Below are positions 37,400 to 50,700 of a DNA stretch of 64,000 bases, piece by piece. Source of the stretch: Loxodes magnus (taxonomy: Eukaryota; Ciliophora; Karyorelictea; Loxodida; Loxodidae); assembly GCA_946699065.1 (NCBI GenBank), contig CAMPDV010000870.1, forward strand, positions 62,001 through 126,000. Reading direction: 5' to 3'. Positions within the stretch are counted from its first letter, which is position 1; the number at the start of each line of letters is the position of its first letter. The translations under genes were made by a program, and so were the position numbers. The notes below the pieces were generated by a model. That model worked only from the letters and a program-made list of their open reading frames with translations, searched no databases and was not told the DNA's origin.

Positions 37400-38800
37400 A
37401 AATAAAGTGCAAATAAAAAAGATGAAAAAAATGGAGTCAATGCGAAAGTGATAAACATTCGAGAAGAAAGAGTATTCAAAATAAATGAATAAACCTTTTT
37501 AAATAAGGTGCATTAAAAAAAATAAAAAAATTGGAGTGAATGCTAAATATAAACATTTGAGAAGAAAGAGTTTTCAAAATAAATGAATAAACCTTTTTAA
37601 ATAAAGTGCAAATAAAAAAGATGAAATAAATGGAGTGAATGAGAAATATAAACATTCGAGAAGAAAGAGTTTTCAAAATAAATGAATAAACCTTTTTAAA
37701 TAAAGTGCAAATAAAAAAGATGAAATAAATGGAGTGAATGAGAAATATAAACATTCGAGAAGAAAGAGTTTTCAAAATAAATGAATAAACCTTTTTAAAT
37801 AAAGTGCAAATAAAAAAGATCAAAAAAATGTAGTGAATTCTTTATATAAACATTCGAGAAGAAAGAGTTTTCAAAATAAATGAATAAACCTTTTTAAATA
37901 AAGTGCAAATAAAAAAGATGAAACAATGGAGTGAATGCTAAATATAAACATTCGAGAAGAAAGAGTTTTCAAAATAAATGAATAAACCTTTTTAAATAAA
38001 GTGCAAATAAAAAGATGAAAAAAATGTAGTGAATTCTTTATATAAACATTTGAGAAGAAAGAGTTTTCAAAATAAATGAATAAACCTTTTTAAATAAAGT
38101 GCAAATAAAAAAGATAAAAAAATGGAGTCAATGAAAAATACAAACATTCGAGAAGAAAGAGTTTTCAAAATAAAAAACCTTTTTAAATAAAGTGCAAATA
38201 AAAAAGATGAAATAAATGGAGTGAATGAGAAATATAAACATTCGAGAAGAAAGAGTTTTCAAAATAAATGAATAAACCTTTTTAAATAAAGTGCAAATAA
38301 AAAAGATGAAACAATGGAGTCAATGCGAAAGTGATAAACATTCGAGAAGAAAGAGTTTTCAAAATAAATGAATAAACCTTTTTAAATAAAGTGCAAATAA
38401 AAAAGATGAAAAAAATGGAGTCAATGCGAAAGTGATAAACATTCGAGAAGAAAGAGTATTCAAAATAAATGAATAAACCTTTTTAAATAAGGTGCATTAA
38501 AAAAAATAAAAAAATTGGAGTGAATGCTAAATATAAACATTTGAGAAGAAAGAGTTTTCAAAATAAATGAATAAACCTTTTTAAATAAAGTGCAAATAAA
38601 AAAGATGAAATAAATGGAGTGAATGAGAAATATAAACATTCGAGAAGAAAGAGTTTTCAAAATAAATGAATAAACCTTTTTAAATAAAGTGCAAATAAAA
38701 AAGATGAAATAAATGGAGTGAATGAGAAATATAAACATTCGAGAAGAAAGAGTTTTCAAAATAAATGAATAAACCTTTTTAAATAAAGTGCAAATAAAAA
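37400..38800 (+). repeat. 984 bp HOR pair marked by GGTGCATTAAAA monomers
   Basis: The core variant AAATAAGGTGCATTAAAA followed by AAAAAATTGGAGTG occurs at 37507 and 38491, exactly 984 bp apart (10 monomers), with matching neighbours: a TATTCAAAATAAATG core before it and two GATGAAATAAATGG monomers after it. Further copies are at 42854, 43243 (preceded by ATGAGG rather than ATAAGG) and 44824. Confidence 0.85.
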
Positions 38801-39470
38801 AGATGAAAAAAATGTAGTGAATGAGAAAGTGATAAACATTCGAGAAGAAAGAGTTTTCAAAATAAATGAATAAACCTTTTTAAATAAAGTGCAAATAAAA
38901 AAGATGAAATAAATGGAGTGAATGCTTTATATAAACATTCGAGAAGAAAGAGTTTTCAAAATAAATGAATAAACCTTTTTAAATAAAGTGCAAATAAAAA
39001 AGATGAAACAATGGAGTGAATGCTAAATATAAACATTCGAGAAGAAAGAGTTTTCAAAATAAATGAATAAACCTTTTTAAATAAAGTGCAAATAAAAAGA
39101 TGAAATAAATGGAGTGAATGCTTTATATAAACATTCGAGAAGAAAGAGTTTTCAAAATAAATGAATAAACCTTTTTAAATAAAGTGCAAATAAAAAAGAT
39201 GAAATAAATGGAGTGAATGCTTTATATAAACATTCGAGAAGAAAGAGTTTTCAAAATAAATGAATAAACCTTTTTAAATAAAGTGCAAATAAAAAAGATA
39301 AAAAAATGGAGTGAATGAGAAATACTAACATTCGAGAAGAAAGAGTTTTCAAAATAAATGAATAAACCTTTTTAAATAAAGTGCAAATAAAAAAGATGAA
39401 ATAAATGGAGTGAATGCTTTATATAAACATTCGAGAAGAAAGAGTTTTCAAAATAAATGAATAAACCTTT

Positions 39471-39982
39471 TTAAATAAAGTGCAAATAAAAAAGATGAAA
39501 CAATGGAGTCAATGCGAAAGTGATAAACATTCGAGAAGAAAGAGTTTTCAAAATAAATGAATAAACCTTTTTAAATAAAGTGCAAATAAAAAAGATGAAA
39601 TAAATGGAGTGAATGAGAAATATAAACATTCGAGAAGAAAGAGTTTTCAAAATAAATGAATAAACCTTTTTAAATAAATGCAAATAAAAAAAATAAAAAA
39701 AATGGAGTGAATGAGAAAGTGATAAACATTCGAGAAGAAAGAGTTTTCAAAATAAATGAATAAACCTTTTTAAATAAAGTGCAAATAAAAAAGATGAAAC
39801 AATGGAGTCAATGCGAAAGTGATAAACATTCGAGAAGAAAGAGTTTTCAAAATAAATGAATAAACCTTTTTAAATAAAGTGCAAATAAAAAAGATGAAAT
39901 AAATGGAGTGAATGAGAAATATAAACATTCGAGAAGAAAGAGTTTTCAAAATAAATGAATAAACCTTTTTAAATAAATGCAA
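39471..39982 (+). repeat. 299 bp (3-monomer) tandem duplication
   Basis: A three-monomer unit repeats at +299 bp: GATGAAACAATGGAGTC with CGAAAGTGAT, then GATGAAATAAATGGAGTG, then the 1 bp deleted TAAATAAATGCAAAT with AATAAAAAAAATGG. The same deleted core occurs once more at 34048, so the duplication is a local expansion of an older variant. Confidence 0.88.
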
Positions 39983-41370
39983 ATAAAAAAAATAAAAAAA
40001 ATGGAGTGAATGAGAAAGTGATAAACATTCGAGAAGAAAGAGTTTTCAAAATAAATGAATAAACCTTTTTAAATAAAGTGCAAATAAAAAAGATGAAATA
40101 AATGGAGTGAATGCTTTATATAAACATTCGAGAAGAAAGAGTTTTCAAAATAAATGAATAAACCTTTTTAAATAAAGTGCAAATAAAAAAGATGAAACAA
40201 TGGAGTCAATGCGAAAGTGATAAACATTTGAGAAGAAAGAGTTTTCAAAATAAATGAAAAAACCTTTTTAAATAAAGTGCATATAAAAAAGATAAAAAAA
40301 ATGGAGTGAATGAGAAATATAAACATTCGAGAAGAAAGAGTTTTCAAAATAAATGAATAAACCTTTTTAAATAAAGTGCAAATAAAAAGATGAAAAAAAT
40401 GGAGTGAATGCTTTATATAAACATTCGAGAATAACGAGTTTTCAAAATAAATGAATAAACCTTTTTAAATAAAGTGCAAATAAAAAAGATGAAAAAATGG
40501 AGTCAATGCGAATTATAAACATTCGAGAAGAAAGAGTTTTCAAAATGAATAAACCTTTTTAAATAAAGTGCAAATAAAAAAGTGAAAAAATGGAGTGAAT
40601 GAGAAATATAAACATTCGAGAAGAAAGAGTTTTCAAAATAAATGAATAAACCTTTTTAAATAAAGTGCAAATAAAAAAGATGAAAAAAATGGAGTGAATG
40701 AGAAAGTGATAAACATTCGAGAAGAAAGAGTTTTCAAAATAAATGAATAAACCTTTTTAAATAAAGTGCAAATAAAAAAGATGAAATAAATGGAGTGAAT
40801 GCTTTATATAAACATTCGAGAAGAAAGAGTTTTCAAAATAAATGAATAAACCTTTTTAAATAAAGTGCAAATAAAAAAGATGAAACAATGGAGTCAATGC
40901 GAAAGTGATAAACATTCGAGAAGAAAGAGTTTTCAAAATAAATGAATAAACCTTTTTAAATAAAGTGCAAATAAAAAAGATGAAATAAATGGAGTGAATG
41001 AGAAATATAAACATTCGAGAAGAAAGAGTTTTCAAAATAAATGAATAAACCTTTTTAAATAAAGTGCAAATAAAAAAGATGAAACAATGGAGTGAATGCT
41101 AAATATAAACATTCGAGAAGAAAGAGTTTTCAAAATAAATGAATAAACCTTTTTAAATAAAGTGCAAATAAAAAAGATGTAAAAATGGAATCAATGCGAA
41201 TTATAAACATTTGAGAAGAAAGAGTTTTCAAAATAAATGAATAAACCTTTTTAAATAAAGTGCAAATAAAAAAGATAAAAAAAATGGAGTCAATGAAAAA
41301 TACTAACATTCGAGAAGAACGAGTTTTCAAAATAAATGAATAAACCTTTTTAAATAAAGTGCAAATAAAA
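39868..41370 (+). repeat. ~1.5 kb block, copy 2 of 33945-35445
   Basis: Third location of the inner segment and second of the full block. Its right border meets, at about 41.33-41.37 kb, a segment whose closest match is at 30.5 kb, so a mosaic junction lies inside a single satellite monomer. At the left it overlaps the second copy of the 299 bp short duplication at 39471-39982. Confidence 0.87.
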
Positions 41371-41787
41371 AAGATAAAAAAATGGAGTCAATGAAAAATA
41401 CTAACATTCGAGAAGAAAGAGTTTTCAAAATAAAAAACCTTTTTAAATAAAGTGCAAATAAAAAAGATGAAAAAAATGTAGTGAATGCGAAAGTGATAAA
41501 CATTCGAGAAGAAAGAGTTTTCAAAATAAATGAATAAACCTTTTTAAATAAAGTGCAAATAAAAAAGATGAAATAAATGGAGTGAATGAGAAATATAAAC
41601 ATTCGAGAAGAAAGAGTTTTCAAAATAAATGAATAAACCTTTTTAAATAAAGTGCAAATAAAAAAAATAAAAAAAATGGAGTCAATGAAAAATACTAACA
41701 TTCGAGAAGAAAGAGTTTTCAAAATAAATGAATAAACCTTTTTAAATAAAGTGCAAATAAAAAAGATGAAAAAATGGAGTCAATACG
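41327..41787 (+). repeat. ~460 bp segment matching 30515-30975 (+10,812 bp)
   Basis: About five monomers reproduce 30515-30975 in order: GATAAAAAAATGGAGTC with a deleted core, TAGTGAATGCGAAAG, GATGAAATAAATGG, then AATAAAAAAAATGG. The intervening sequence is not colinear. To the right comes a cluster with the rare CAATACGAAAG box (about 41781, 41882, 42282), also seen once at about 36644. Confidence 0.85.
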
Positions 41788-44459
41788 AAAGTGATAAACA
41801 TTTGAGAAGAAAGAGTTTTCAAAATAAATGAATAAACCTTTTTAAATAAAGTGCAAATAAAAAAGATGAAATAAATGGAGTCAATACGAAAGTGATAAAA
41901 ATTTGAGAAGAAAGAGTTTTCAAAATAAATGAATAAACCTTTTTAAATAAAGTGCAAATAAAAAAGATAAAAAAAATGGAGTCAATGAAAAATACTAACA
42001 TTCGAGAATAACGAGTTTTCAAAATAAATGAATAAACCTTTTTAAATAAAGTGCAAATAAAAAAGATGAAATAAATGGAGTGAATGAGAAATATAAACAT
42101 TCGAGAAGAAAGAGTTTTCAAAATAAATGAATAAACCTTTTTAAATAAAGTGCAAATAAAAAAGATGAAAAAAATGGAGTCAATGCGAAAGTGATAAACA
42201 TTCGAGAAGAAAGAGTATTCAAAATAAATGAATAAACCTTTTTAAATAAAGTGCAAATAAAAAAGATGAAATAAATGGAGTCAATACGAAAGTGATAAAC
42301 ATTTGAGAAGAAAGAGTTTTCAAAATAAATGAATAAACCTTTTTAAATAAAGTGCAAATAAAAAAGATGAAATAAATGGAGTCAATGCGAAAGTGATAAA
42401 CATTCGAGAAGAAAGAGTTTTCAAAATAAATGAATAAACCTTTTTAAATAAAGTGCAAATAAAAAAGATGAAATAAATGGAGTGAATGCGAAAGTGATAA
42501 ACATTCGAGAAGAAAGAGTTTTCAAAATAAATGAATAAACCTTTTTAAATAAAGTGCAAATAAAAAAGATGAAATAAATGGAGTGAATGAGAAATATAAA
42601 CATTCGAGAAAAAAGAGTTTTCAAAATAAATGAATAAACCTTTTTAAATAAAGTGCAAATAAAAAAAATAAAAAAAATGGAGTGAATGAGAAAGTGATAA
42701 ACATTCGAGAAGAAAGAGTTTTCAAAATAAATGAATAAACCTTTTTAAATAAAGTGCAAATAAAAAAGATGAAAAAAATGGAGTCAATGCGAAAGTGATA
42801 AACATTCGAGAAGAAAGAGTATTCAAAATAAATGAATAAACCTTTTTAAATAAGGTGCATTAAAAAAAATAAAAAAATTGGAGTGAATGCTAAATATAAA
42901 CATTTGAGAAGAAAGAGTTTTCAAAATAAATGAATAAACCTTTTTAAATAAAGTGCAAATAAAAAAGATGAAATAAATGGAGTGAATGAGAAATATAAAC
43001 ATTCGAGAAGAAAGAGTTTTCAAAATAAATGAATAAACCTTTTTAAATAAAGTGCAAATAAAAAAGATGAAATAAATGGAGTGAATGAGAAATATAAACA
43101 TTCGAGAAGAAAGAGTTTTCAAAATAATAAACCTTTTTAAATAAAGTGCAAATAAAAAAGATGAAACAATGGAGTGAATGAGAAATATAAACATTCGAGA
43201 AGAAAGAGTATTCAAAATAAATGAATAAACCTTTTTAAATGAGGTGCATTAAAAAAAATAAAAAAATTGGAGTGAATGCTAAATATAAACATTTGAGAAG
43301 AAAGAGTTTTCAAAATAAATGAATAAACCTTTTTAAATAAAGTGCAAATAAAAAAGATGAAAAAAATGGAGTCAATGCGAAATATAAACATTCGAGAAGA
43401 AAGAGTATTCAAAATAAATGAATAAACCTTTTTAAATAAAGTGCAAATAAAAAAGATGAAATAAATGGAGTCAATGCGAAAGTGATAAACATTCGAGAAG
43501 AAAGAGTTTTCAAAATAAATGAATAAACCTTTTTAAATAAAGTGCAAATAAAAAAGTGAAAAAATGGAGTGAATGAGAAATATAAACATTCGAGAAGAAA
43601 GAGTTTTCAAAATAAATGAATAAACCTTTTTAAATAAAGTGCAAATAAAAAAGATGAAAAAATGGAGTCAATGCGAAAGTGATAAACATTCGAGAAGAAA
43701 GAGTATTCAAAATAAATGAATAAACCTTTTTAAATAAAGTGCAAATAAAAAAGATGAAATAAATGGAGTCAATACGAAAGTGATAAACATTTGAGAAGAA
43801 AGAGTTTTCAAAATAAATGAATAAACCTTTTTAAATAAAGTGCAAATAAAAAAGATGAAAAAATGGAGTGAATGCTAAATATAAACATTCGAGAAGAAAG
43901 AGTTTTCAAAATAAATGAATAAACCTTTTTAAATAAAGTGCAAATAAAAAAGATGAAACAATGGAGTGAATGAGAAATATAAACATTCGAGAAGAAAGAG
44001 TTTTCAAAATAAATGAATAAACCTTTTTAAATAAAGTGCAAATAAAAAAGATGAAATAAATGGAGTGAATGAGAAATATAAACATTCGAGAAGAAAGAGT
44101 TTTCAAAATAAATGAATAAACCTTTTTAAATAAAGTGCAAATAAAAAAGATGAAACAATGGAGTGAATGAGAAATATAAACATTCGAGAAGAAAGAGTTT
44201 TCAAAATAAATGAATAAACCTTTTTAAATAAAGTGCAAATAAAAAGATGAAAAAAATGGAGTCAATGAAAAATACTAACATTCGAGAAGAAAGAGTTTTC
44301 AAAATAAATGAATAAACCTTTTTAAATAAAGTGCAAATAAAAAAGATGAAAAAATGGAGTCAATGCGAATTATAAACATTCGAGAAGAAAGAGTTTTCAA
44401 AATAAATGAATAAACCTTTTTAAATAAAGTGCAAATAAAAAAGATGTAAAAATGGAATC

Positions 44460-44730
44460 AATGCGAATTATAAACATTTGAGAAGAAAGAGTTTTCAAAA
44501 TAAATGAATAAACCTTTTTAAATAAAGTGCAAATAAAAAAGATGAAATAAATGGAGTGAATGAGAAATATAAACATTCGAGAAAAAAGAGTTTTCAAAAT
44601 AAATGAATAAACCTTTTTAAATAAGGTGCATTTAAAAAAATAAAAAAAATGGAGTGAATGCTAAATATAAACATTTGAGAAGAAAGAGTTTTCAAAATAA
44701 ATGAATAAACCTTTTTAAATAAAGTGCAAA
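44460..44730 (+). repeat. ~270 bp island matching 16.86-17.13 kb (+27,603 bp)
   Basis: The run CGAATTAT, GATGAAATAAATGG with CGAGAAAAAAGAG, then the GGTGCATTTAAAAAAATAA core and a CTAAATAT box reproduces 16862-17130 at a constant offset. GGTGCATTT cores are otherwise confined to about 5.8-22.9 kb. Immediately left (44443-44460) the AAAAATGGAATC linker matches 35260 and 41184, so this is another mosaic junction. Confidence 0.8.
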
Positions 44731-47700
44731 TAAAAAAGATGAAAAAAATGGAGTCAATGCGAAAGTGATAAACATTCGAGAAGAAAGAGTATTCAAAATA
44801 AATGAATAAACCTTTTTAAATAAGGTGCATTAAAAAAAATAAAAAAATTGGAGTGAATGCTAAATATAAACATTTGAGAAGAAAGAGTTTTCAAAATAAA
44901 TGAATAAACCTTTTTAAATAAAGTGCAAATAAAAAAGATAAAAAAAATGGAGTCAATGCGAAAGTGATAAACATTCGAGAAGAAAGAGTTTTCAAAATAA
45001 ATGAATAAACCTTTTTAAATAAAGTGCAAATAAAAAAGATGAAATAAATGGAGTGAATGCGAAAGTGATAAACATTCGAGAAGAAAGAGTTTTCAAAATA
45101 AATGAATAAACCTTTTTAAATAAAGTGCAAATAAAAAAGATGAAAAAATGGAGTCAATGCGAATTATAAACATTTGAGAAGAAAGAGTTTTCAAAATAAA
45201 TGAATAAACCTTTTTAAATAAAGTGCAAATAAAAAAGATAAAAAAAATGTAGTGAATTCTTTATATAAACATTCGAGAAGAAAGAGTTTTCAAAATAAAT
45301 GAATAAACCTTTTTAAATAAAGTGCAAATAAAAAAGATGAAAAAAATGTAGTGAATTCTTTATATAAACATTCGAGGAGAAAGAGTTTTCAAAATAAATG
45401 AATAAACCTTTTTAAATAAAGTGCAAATAAAAAAGATGAAAAAATGGAGTCAATGAAAAATACAAACTTTCGAGAAGAAAGAGTTTTCAAAATAAATGAA
45501 TAAACCTTTTTAAATAAAGTGCAAATAAAAAAGATGAAACAATGGAGTCAATGCGAAAGTGATAAACATTCGAGAAGAAAGAGTTTTCAAAATAAATGAA
45601 TAAACCTTTTTAAATAAAGTGCAAATAAAAAAGATGAAAAAATGGAGTCAATGCGAATTATAAACATTTGAGAAGAAAGAGTTTTCAAAATAAATGAATA
45701 AACCTTTTTAAATAAAGTGCAAATAAAAAGATGAAAAAAATTTAGTGAATTCTTTATATAAACATTCGAGAAGAAAGAGTTTTCAAAATAAATGAATAAA
45801 CCTTTTTAAATAAAGTGCAAATAAAAAAGATGAAAAAATGGAGTGAATGCTAAATATAAACATTCGAGAAGAAAGAGTTTTCAAAATAAATGAATAAACC
45901 TTTTTAAATAAAGTGCAAATAAAAAAGATGAAACAATGGAGTGAATGAGAAATATAAACATTCGAGAAGAAAGAGTTTTCAAAATAAATGAATAAACCTT
46001 TTTAAATAAAGTGCAAATAAAAAAGATGAAATAAATGGAGTGAATGAGAAATATAAACATTCGAGAAGAAAGAGTTTTCAAAATAAATGAATAAACCTTT
46101 TTAAATAAAGTGCAAATAAAAAAGATGAAACAATGGAGTGAATGAGAAATATAAACATTCGAGAAGAAAGAGTTTTCAAAATAAATGAATAAACCTTTTT
46201 AAATAAAGTGCAAATAAAAAAGATGAAAAAAATGGAGTCAATGAAAAAAACAAACTTTCGAGAAGAAAGAGTTTTCAAAATAAACGAATAAACCTTTTTA
46301 AATAAAGTGCAAATAAAAAAGATGAAAAAATGGAGTGAATGCGAAAGTGATAAACATTCGAGAAGAAAGAGTTTTCAAAATAAATGAATAAACCTTTTTA
46401 AATAAAGTGCAAATAAAAAAGATAAAAAAAATGGAGTCAATGCGAAAGTGATAAACATTCGAGAAGAAAGAGTTTTCAAAATAAATGAAAAAACCTTTTT
46501 AAATAAAGTGCAAATAAAAAAGATAAAAAAAATGGAGTCAATGAAAAATACTAACATTCGAGAAGAAAGAGTTTTCAAAATAAATGAATAAACCTTTTTA
46601 AATAAAGTGCAAATAAAAAAGATAAAAAAAATGGAAACAATGAAAAATACTAACATTCGAGAAGAACGAGTTTTCAAAATAAATGAATAAACCTTTTTAA
46701 ATAAAGTGCAAATAAAAAGATGAAAAAAATTTAGTGAATTCTTTATATAAACATTCGAGAAGAAAGAGTTTTCAAAATAAATGAATAAACCTTTTTAAAT
46801 AAAGTGCAAATAAAAAAGATGAAAAAAATGGAGTCAATGAAAAATACTAACATTCGAGAAGAAAGAGTTTTCAAAATAAATGAATAAACCTTTTTAAATA
46901 AAGTGCAAATAAAAAAGATGAAAAAAATGGAGTCAATGAAAAATACTAACATTCGAGAAGAACGAGTTTTCAAAATAAATGAATAACCTTTTTAAATAAA
47001 GTGCAAATAAAAAAGATCAAAAAAATGTAGTGAATTCTTTATATAAACATTCGAGAAGAAAGAGTTTTCAAAATAAATGAATAAACCTTTTTAAATAAAG
47101 TGCAAATAAAAAAGATCAAAAAAATGGAGTCAATGCTTAATATAAACATTCGAGAAGAAAGAGTTTTCAAAATAAATGAATAAACCTTTTTAAATAAAGT
47201 GCAAATAAAAAAGATAAAAAAAATGGAGTCAATGAAAAATACTAACATTCGAGGAGAAAGAGTTTTCAAAATAAATGAATAAACCTTTTTAAATAAAGTG
47301 CAAATAAAAAAGATGAAAAAATGGAGTCAATGAAAAATACTAACATTCGAGAAGAAAGAGTTTTCAAAATAAATGAATAAACCTTTTTAAATAAAGTGCA
47401 AATAAAAAAGATGAAAAAAATGGAGTCAATGAAAAATACTAACATTCGAGAAGAAAGAGTTTTCAAAATAAATGAATAAACCTTTTTAAATAAAGTGCAA
47501 ATAAAAAAGATGAAAAAAATCGAGTCAATGCGAAAGTGATAAACATTCGAGAAGAAAGAGTTTTCAAAATAAATGAATAAACCTTTTTAAATAAAGTGCA
47601 AATAAAAAGATGAAAAAAATGGAGTCAATGCTTAATATAAACATTCGAGAAGAAAGAGTTTTCAAAATAAATGAATAAACCTTTTTAAATAAAGTGCAAA

Positions 47701-50700
47701 TAAAAAAGATCAAAAAAATGTAGTGAATTCTTTATATAAACATTTAAGAAGAAAGAGTTTTCAAAATAAATGAATAAACCTTTTTAAATAAAGTGCAAAT
47801 AAAAAAGATGAAAAAAATGTAGTGAATTCTTTATATAAACATTCGAGAAGAAAGAGTTTTCAAAATAAATGAATAAACCTTTTTAAATAAAGTGCAAATA
47901 AAAAAGATAAAAAAATTGGAAACAATGAAAAATACTAACATTCGAGTTAAAGAGTTTTCAAAATAAATGAATAAACCTTTTTAAATAAAGTGCAAATAAA
48001 AAGATGAAAAAATGGAGTCAATGCGAATTATAAACATTTGAGAAGAAAGAGTTTTCAAAATAAATGAATAAACCTTTTTAATTAAATTCAAATAAAAAAG
48101 ATAAAAAAAATGGAGTCAATGAAAAATACTAACATTCGAGAATAACGAGTTTTCAAAATAAATGAATAAACCTTTTTAAATAAAGTGCAAATAAAAAGAT
48201 GAAAAAAATGTAGTGAATTCTTTATATAAACATTCGAGAAGAAAGTTTTTCAAAATAAATGAATAAACCTTTTTAAATAAAGTGCAAATAAAAAAGATGA
48301 AAAAAATGGAGTCAATGAAAAATACTAACATTCGAGGAGAAAGAGTTTTCAAAATAAATGAATAAACCTTTTTAAATAAAGTGCAAATAAAAAGATGAAA
48401 AAAATGGAGTGAATGAAAAATACTAACATTCGAGAAGAAAGAGTTTTCAAAATAAATGAATAAACCTTTTTAAATAAAGTGCAAATAAAAAAGATCAAAA
48501 AAATGTAGTGAATTCTTTATATAAACATTCGAGAAGAAAGAGTTTTCAAAATAAATGAATAAACCTTTTTAAATAAAGTGCAAATAAAAAAGATCAAAAA
48601 AATGGAGTCAATGAAAAATACTAACATTCGAGAAGAAAGAGTTTTCAAAATAAATGAATAAACCTTTTTAAATAAAGTGCAAATAAAAAAGATGAAAAAA
48701 ATGTTTTGAATTCTTTATATAAACATTTGAGAAGAAAGAGTTTTCAAAATAAATGAATAAACCTTTTTAAATAAAGTGCAAATAAAAAAGATCAAAAAAA
48801 TGGAGTGAATGAAAAATACTAACATTCGAGAAGAACGAGTTTTCAAAATAAATGAATAAACCTTTTTAAATAAAGTGCAAATAAAAAAGATCAAAAAAAT
48901 GTAGTGAATTCTTTATATAAACATTCGAGAAGAAAGAGTTTTCAAAATAAATGAATAAACCTTTTTAAATAAAGTGCAAATAAAAAAGATGAAAAAAATG
49001 GAGTCAATGAAAAATACTAACATTCGAGAAGAAAGAGTTTTCAAAATAAATGAATAAACCTTTTTAAATAAAGTGCAAATAAAAAAATTAAAAAAAATGG
49101 AGTGAATGCTTAATATAAACATTTGAGAAGAAAGAGTTTTCAAAATAAATGAATAAACCTTTTTAAATAAAGTGCAAATAAAAAAGATCAAAAAAATGTA
49201 GTGAATTCTTTATATAAACATTCGAGAAGAAAGAGTTTTCAAAATAAATGAATAAACCTTTTTAAATAAAGTGCAAATAAAAAAGATCAAAAAAATGTAG
49301 TGAATTCTTTATATAAACATTTGAGGAGAAAGAGTTTTCAAAATAAATGAATAAACCTTTTTAAATAAAGTGCAAATAAAAAAGATGAAAAAAATGGAGT
49401 TTATGCGAAAGTGATAAACATTCGAGAAGAAAGAGTTTTAAAATAAATGAATAAACCTTTTTAAATAAAGTGCAAATAAAAAAGATCAAAAAAATGGAGT
49501 CAATGAAAAATACTAACATTCGAGAAGAAAGAGTTTTCAAAATAAATGAATAAACCTTTTTAAATAAAGTGCAAATAAAAAAGATGAAAAAAATATAGTG
49601 AATTCTTTATATAAACATTCGAGAATAAAGAGTTTTCAAAATAAATGAATAAACCTTTTTAAATAAAGTGCAAATAAAAAAGATCAAAAAAATGGAGTGA
49701 ATGAGAAATATAAACATTCGAGAAGAAAGAGTTTTCAAAATAAATGAATAAACCTTTTTAAATAAAGTGCAAATAAAAAAGATCAAAAAAATGTAGTGAA
49801 TTATTTATATAAACATTCGAGAAGAAAGAGTTTTCAAAATAAACGAATAAACCTTTTTAAATAAAGTGCAAATAAAAAAGATGAAAAAATGGAGTCAATG
49901 AAAAATACTAACATTCGAGAAGAAAGAGTTTTCAAAATAAATGAATAAACCTTTTTAAATAAAGTGCAAATAAAAAAGATAAAAAAAATGGAGTCAATGC
50001 GAAAGTGATAAACATTCGAGAAGAAAGAGTTTTCAAAATAAATGAATAAACCTTTTTAAATAAAGTGCAAATAAAAAAGATCAAAAAAATGGAGTCAATG
50101 AAAAATACTAACATTCGAGAAGAAAGAGTTTTCAAAATAAATGAATAAACCTTTTTAAATAAAGTGCAAATAAAAAAGATCAAAAAAATGTAGTGAATTC
50201 TTTATATAAACATTTGAGGAGAAAGAGTTTTCAAAATAAATGAATAAACCTTTTTAAATAAAGTGCAAATAAAAAAGATGAAAAAAATGTTTTGAATTCT
50301 TTATATAAACATTTAAGAAGAAAGAGTTTTCAAAATAAATGAATAAACCTTTTTAAATAAAGTGCAAATAAAAAAGATAAAAAAAATGGAGTCAATGCGA
50401 AAGTGATAAACATTCGAGAAGAAAGAGTTTTCAAAATAAATGAATAAACCTTTTTAAATAAAGTGCAAATAAAAAAGATAAAAAAAATGGAGTCAATGAA
50501 AAATACTAACATTCGAGAAGAAAGAGTTTTCAAAATAAATGAATAAACCTTTTTAAATAAAGTGCAAATAAAAAAGTTAAAAAAAATGGAGTCAATGAAA
50601 AATACGTACATTCGAGAAGAAAGAGTTTTCAAAATAAATGAATAAACCTTTTTAAATAAAGTGCAAATAAAAAAGATGAAAAAAATGTAGTGAATTCTTT

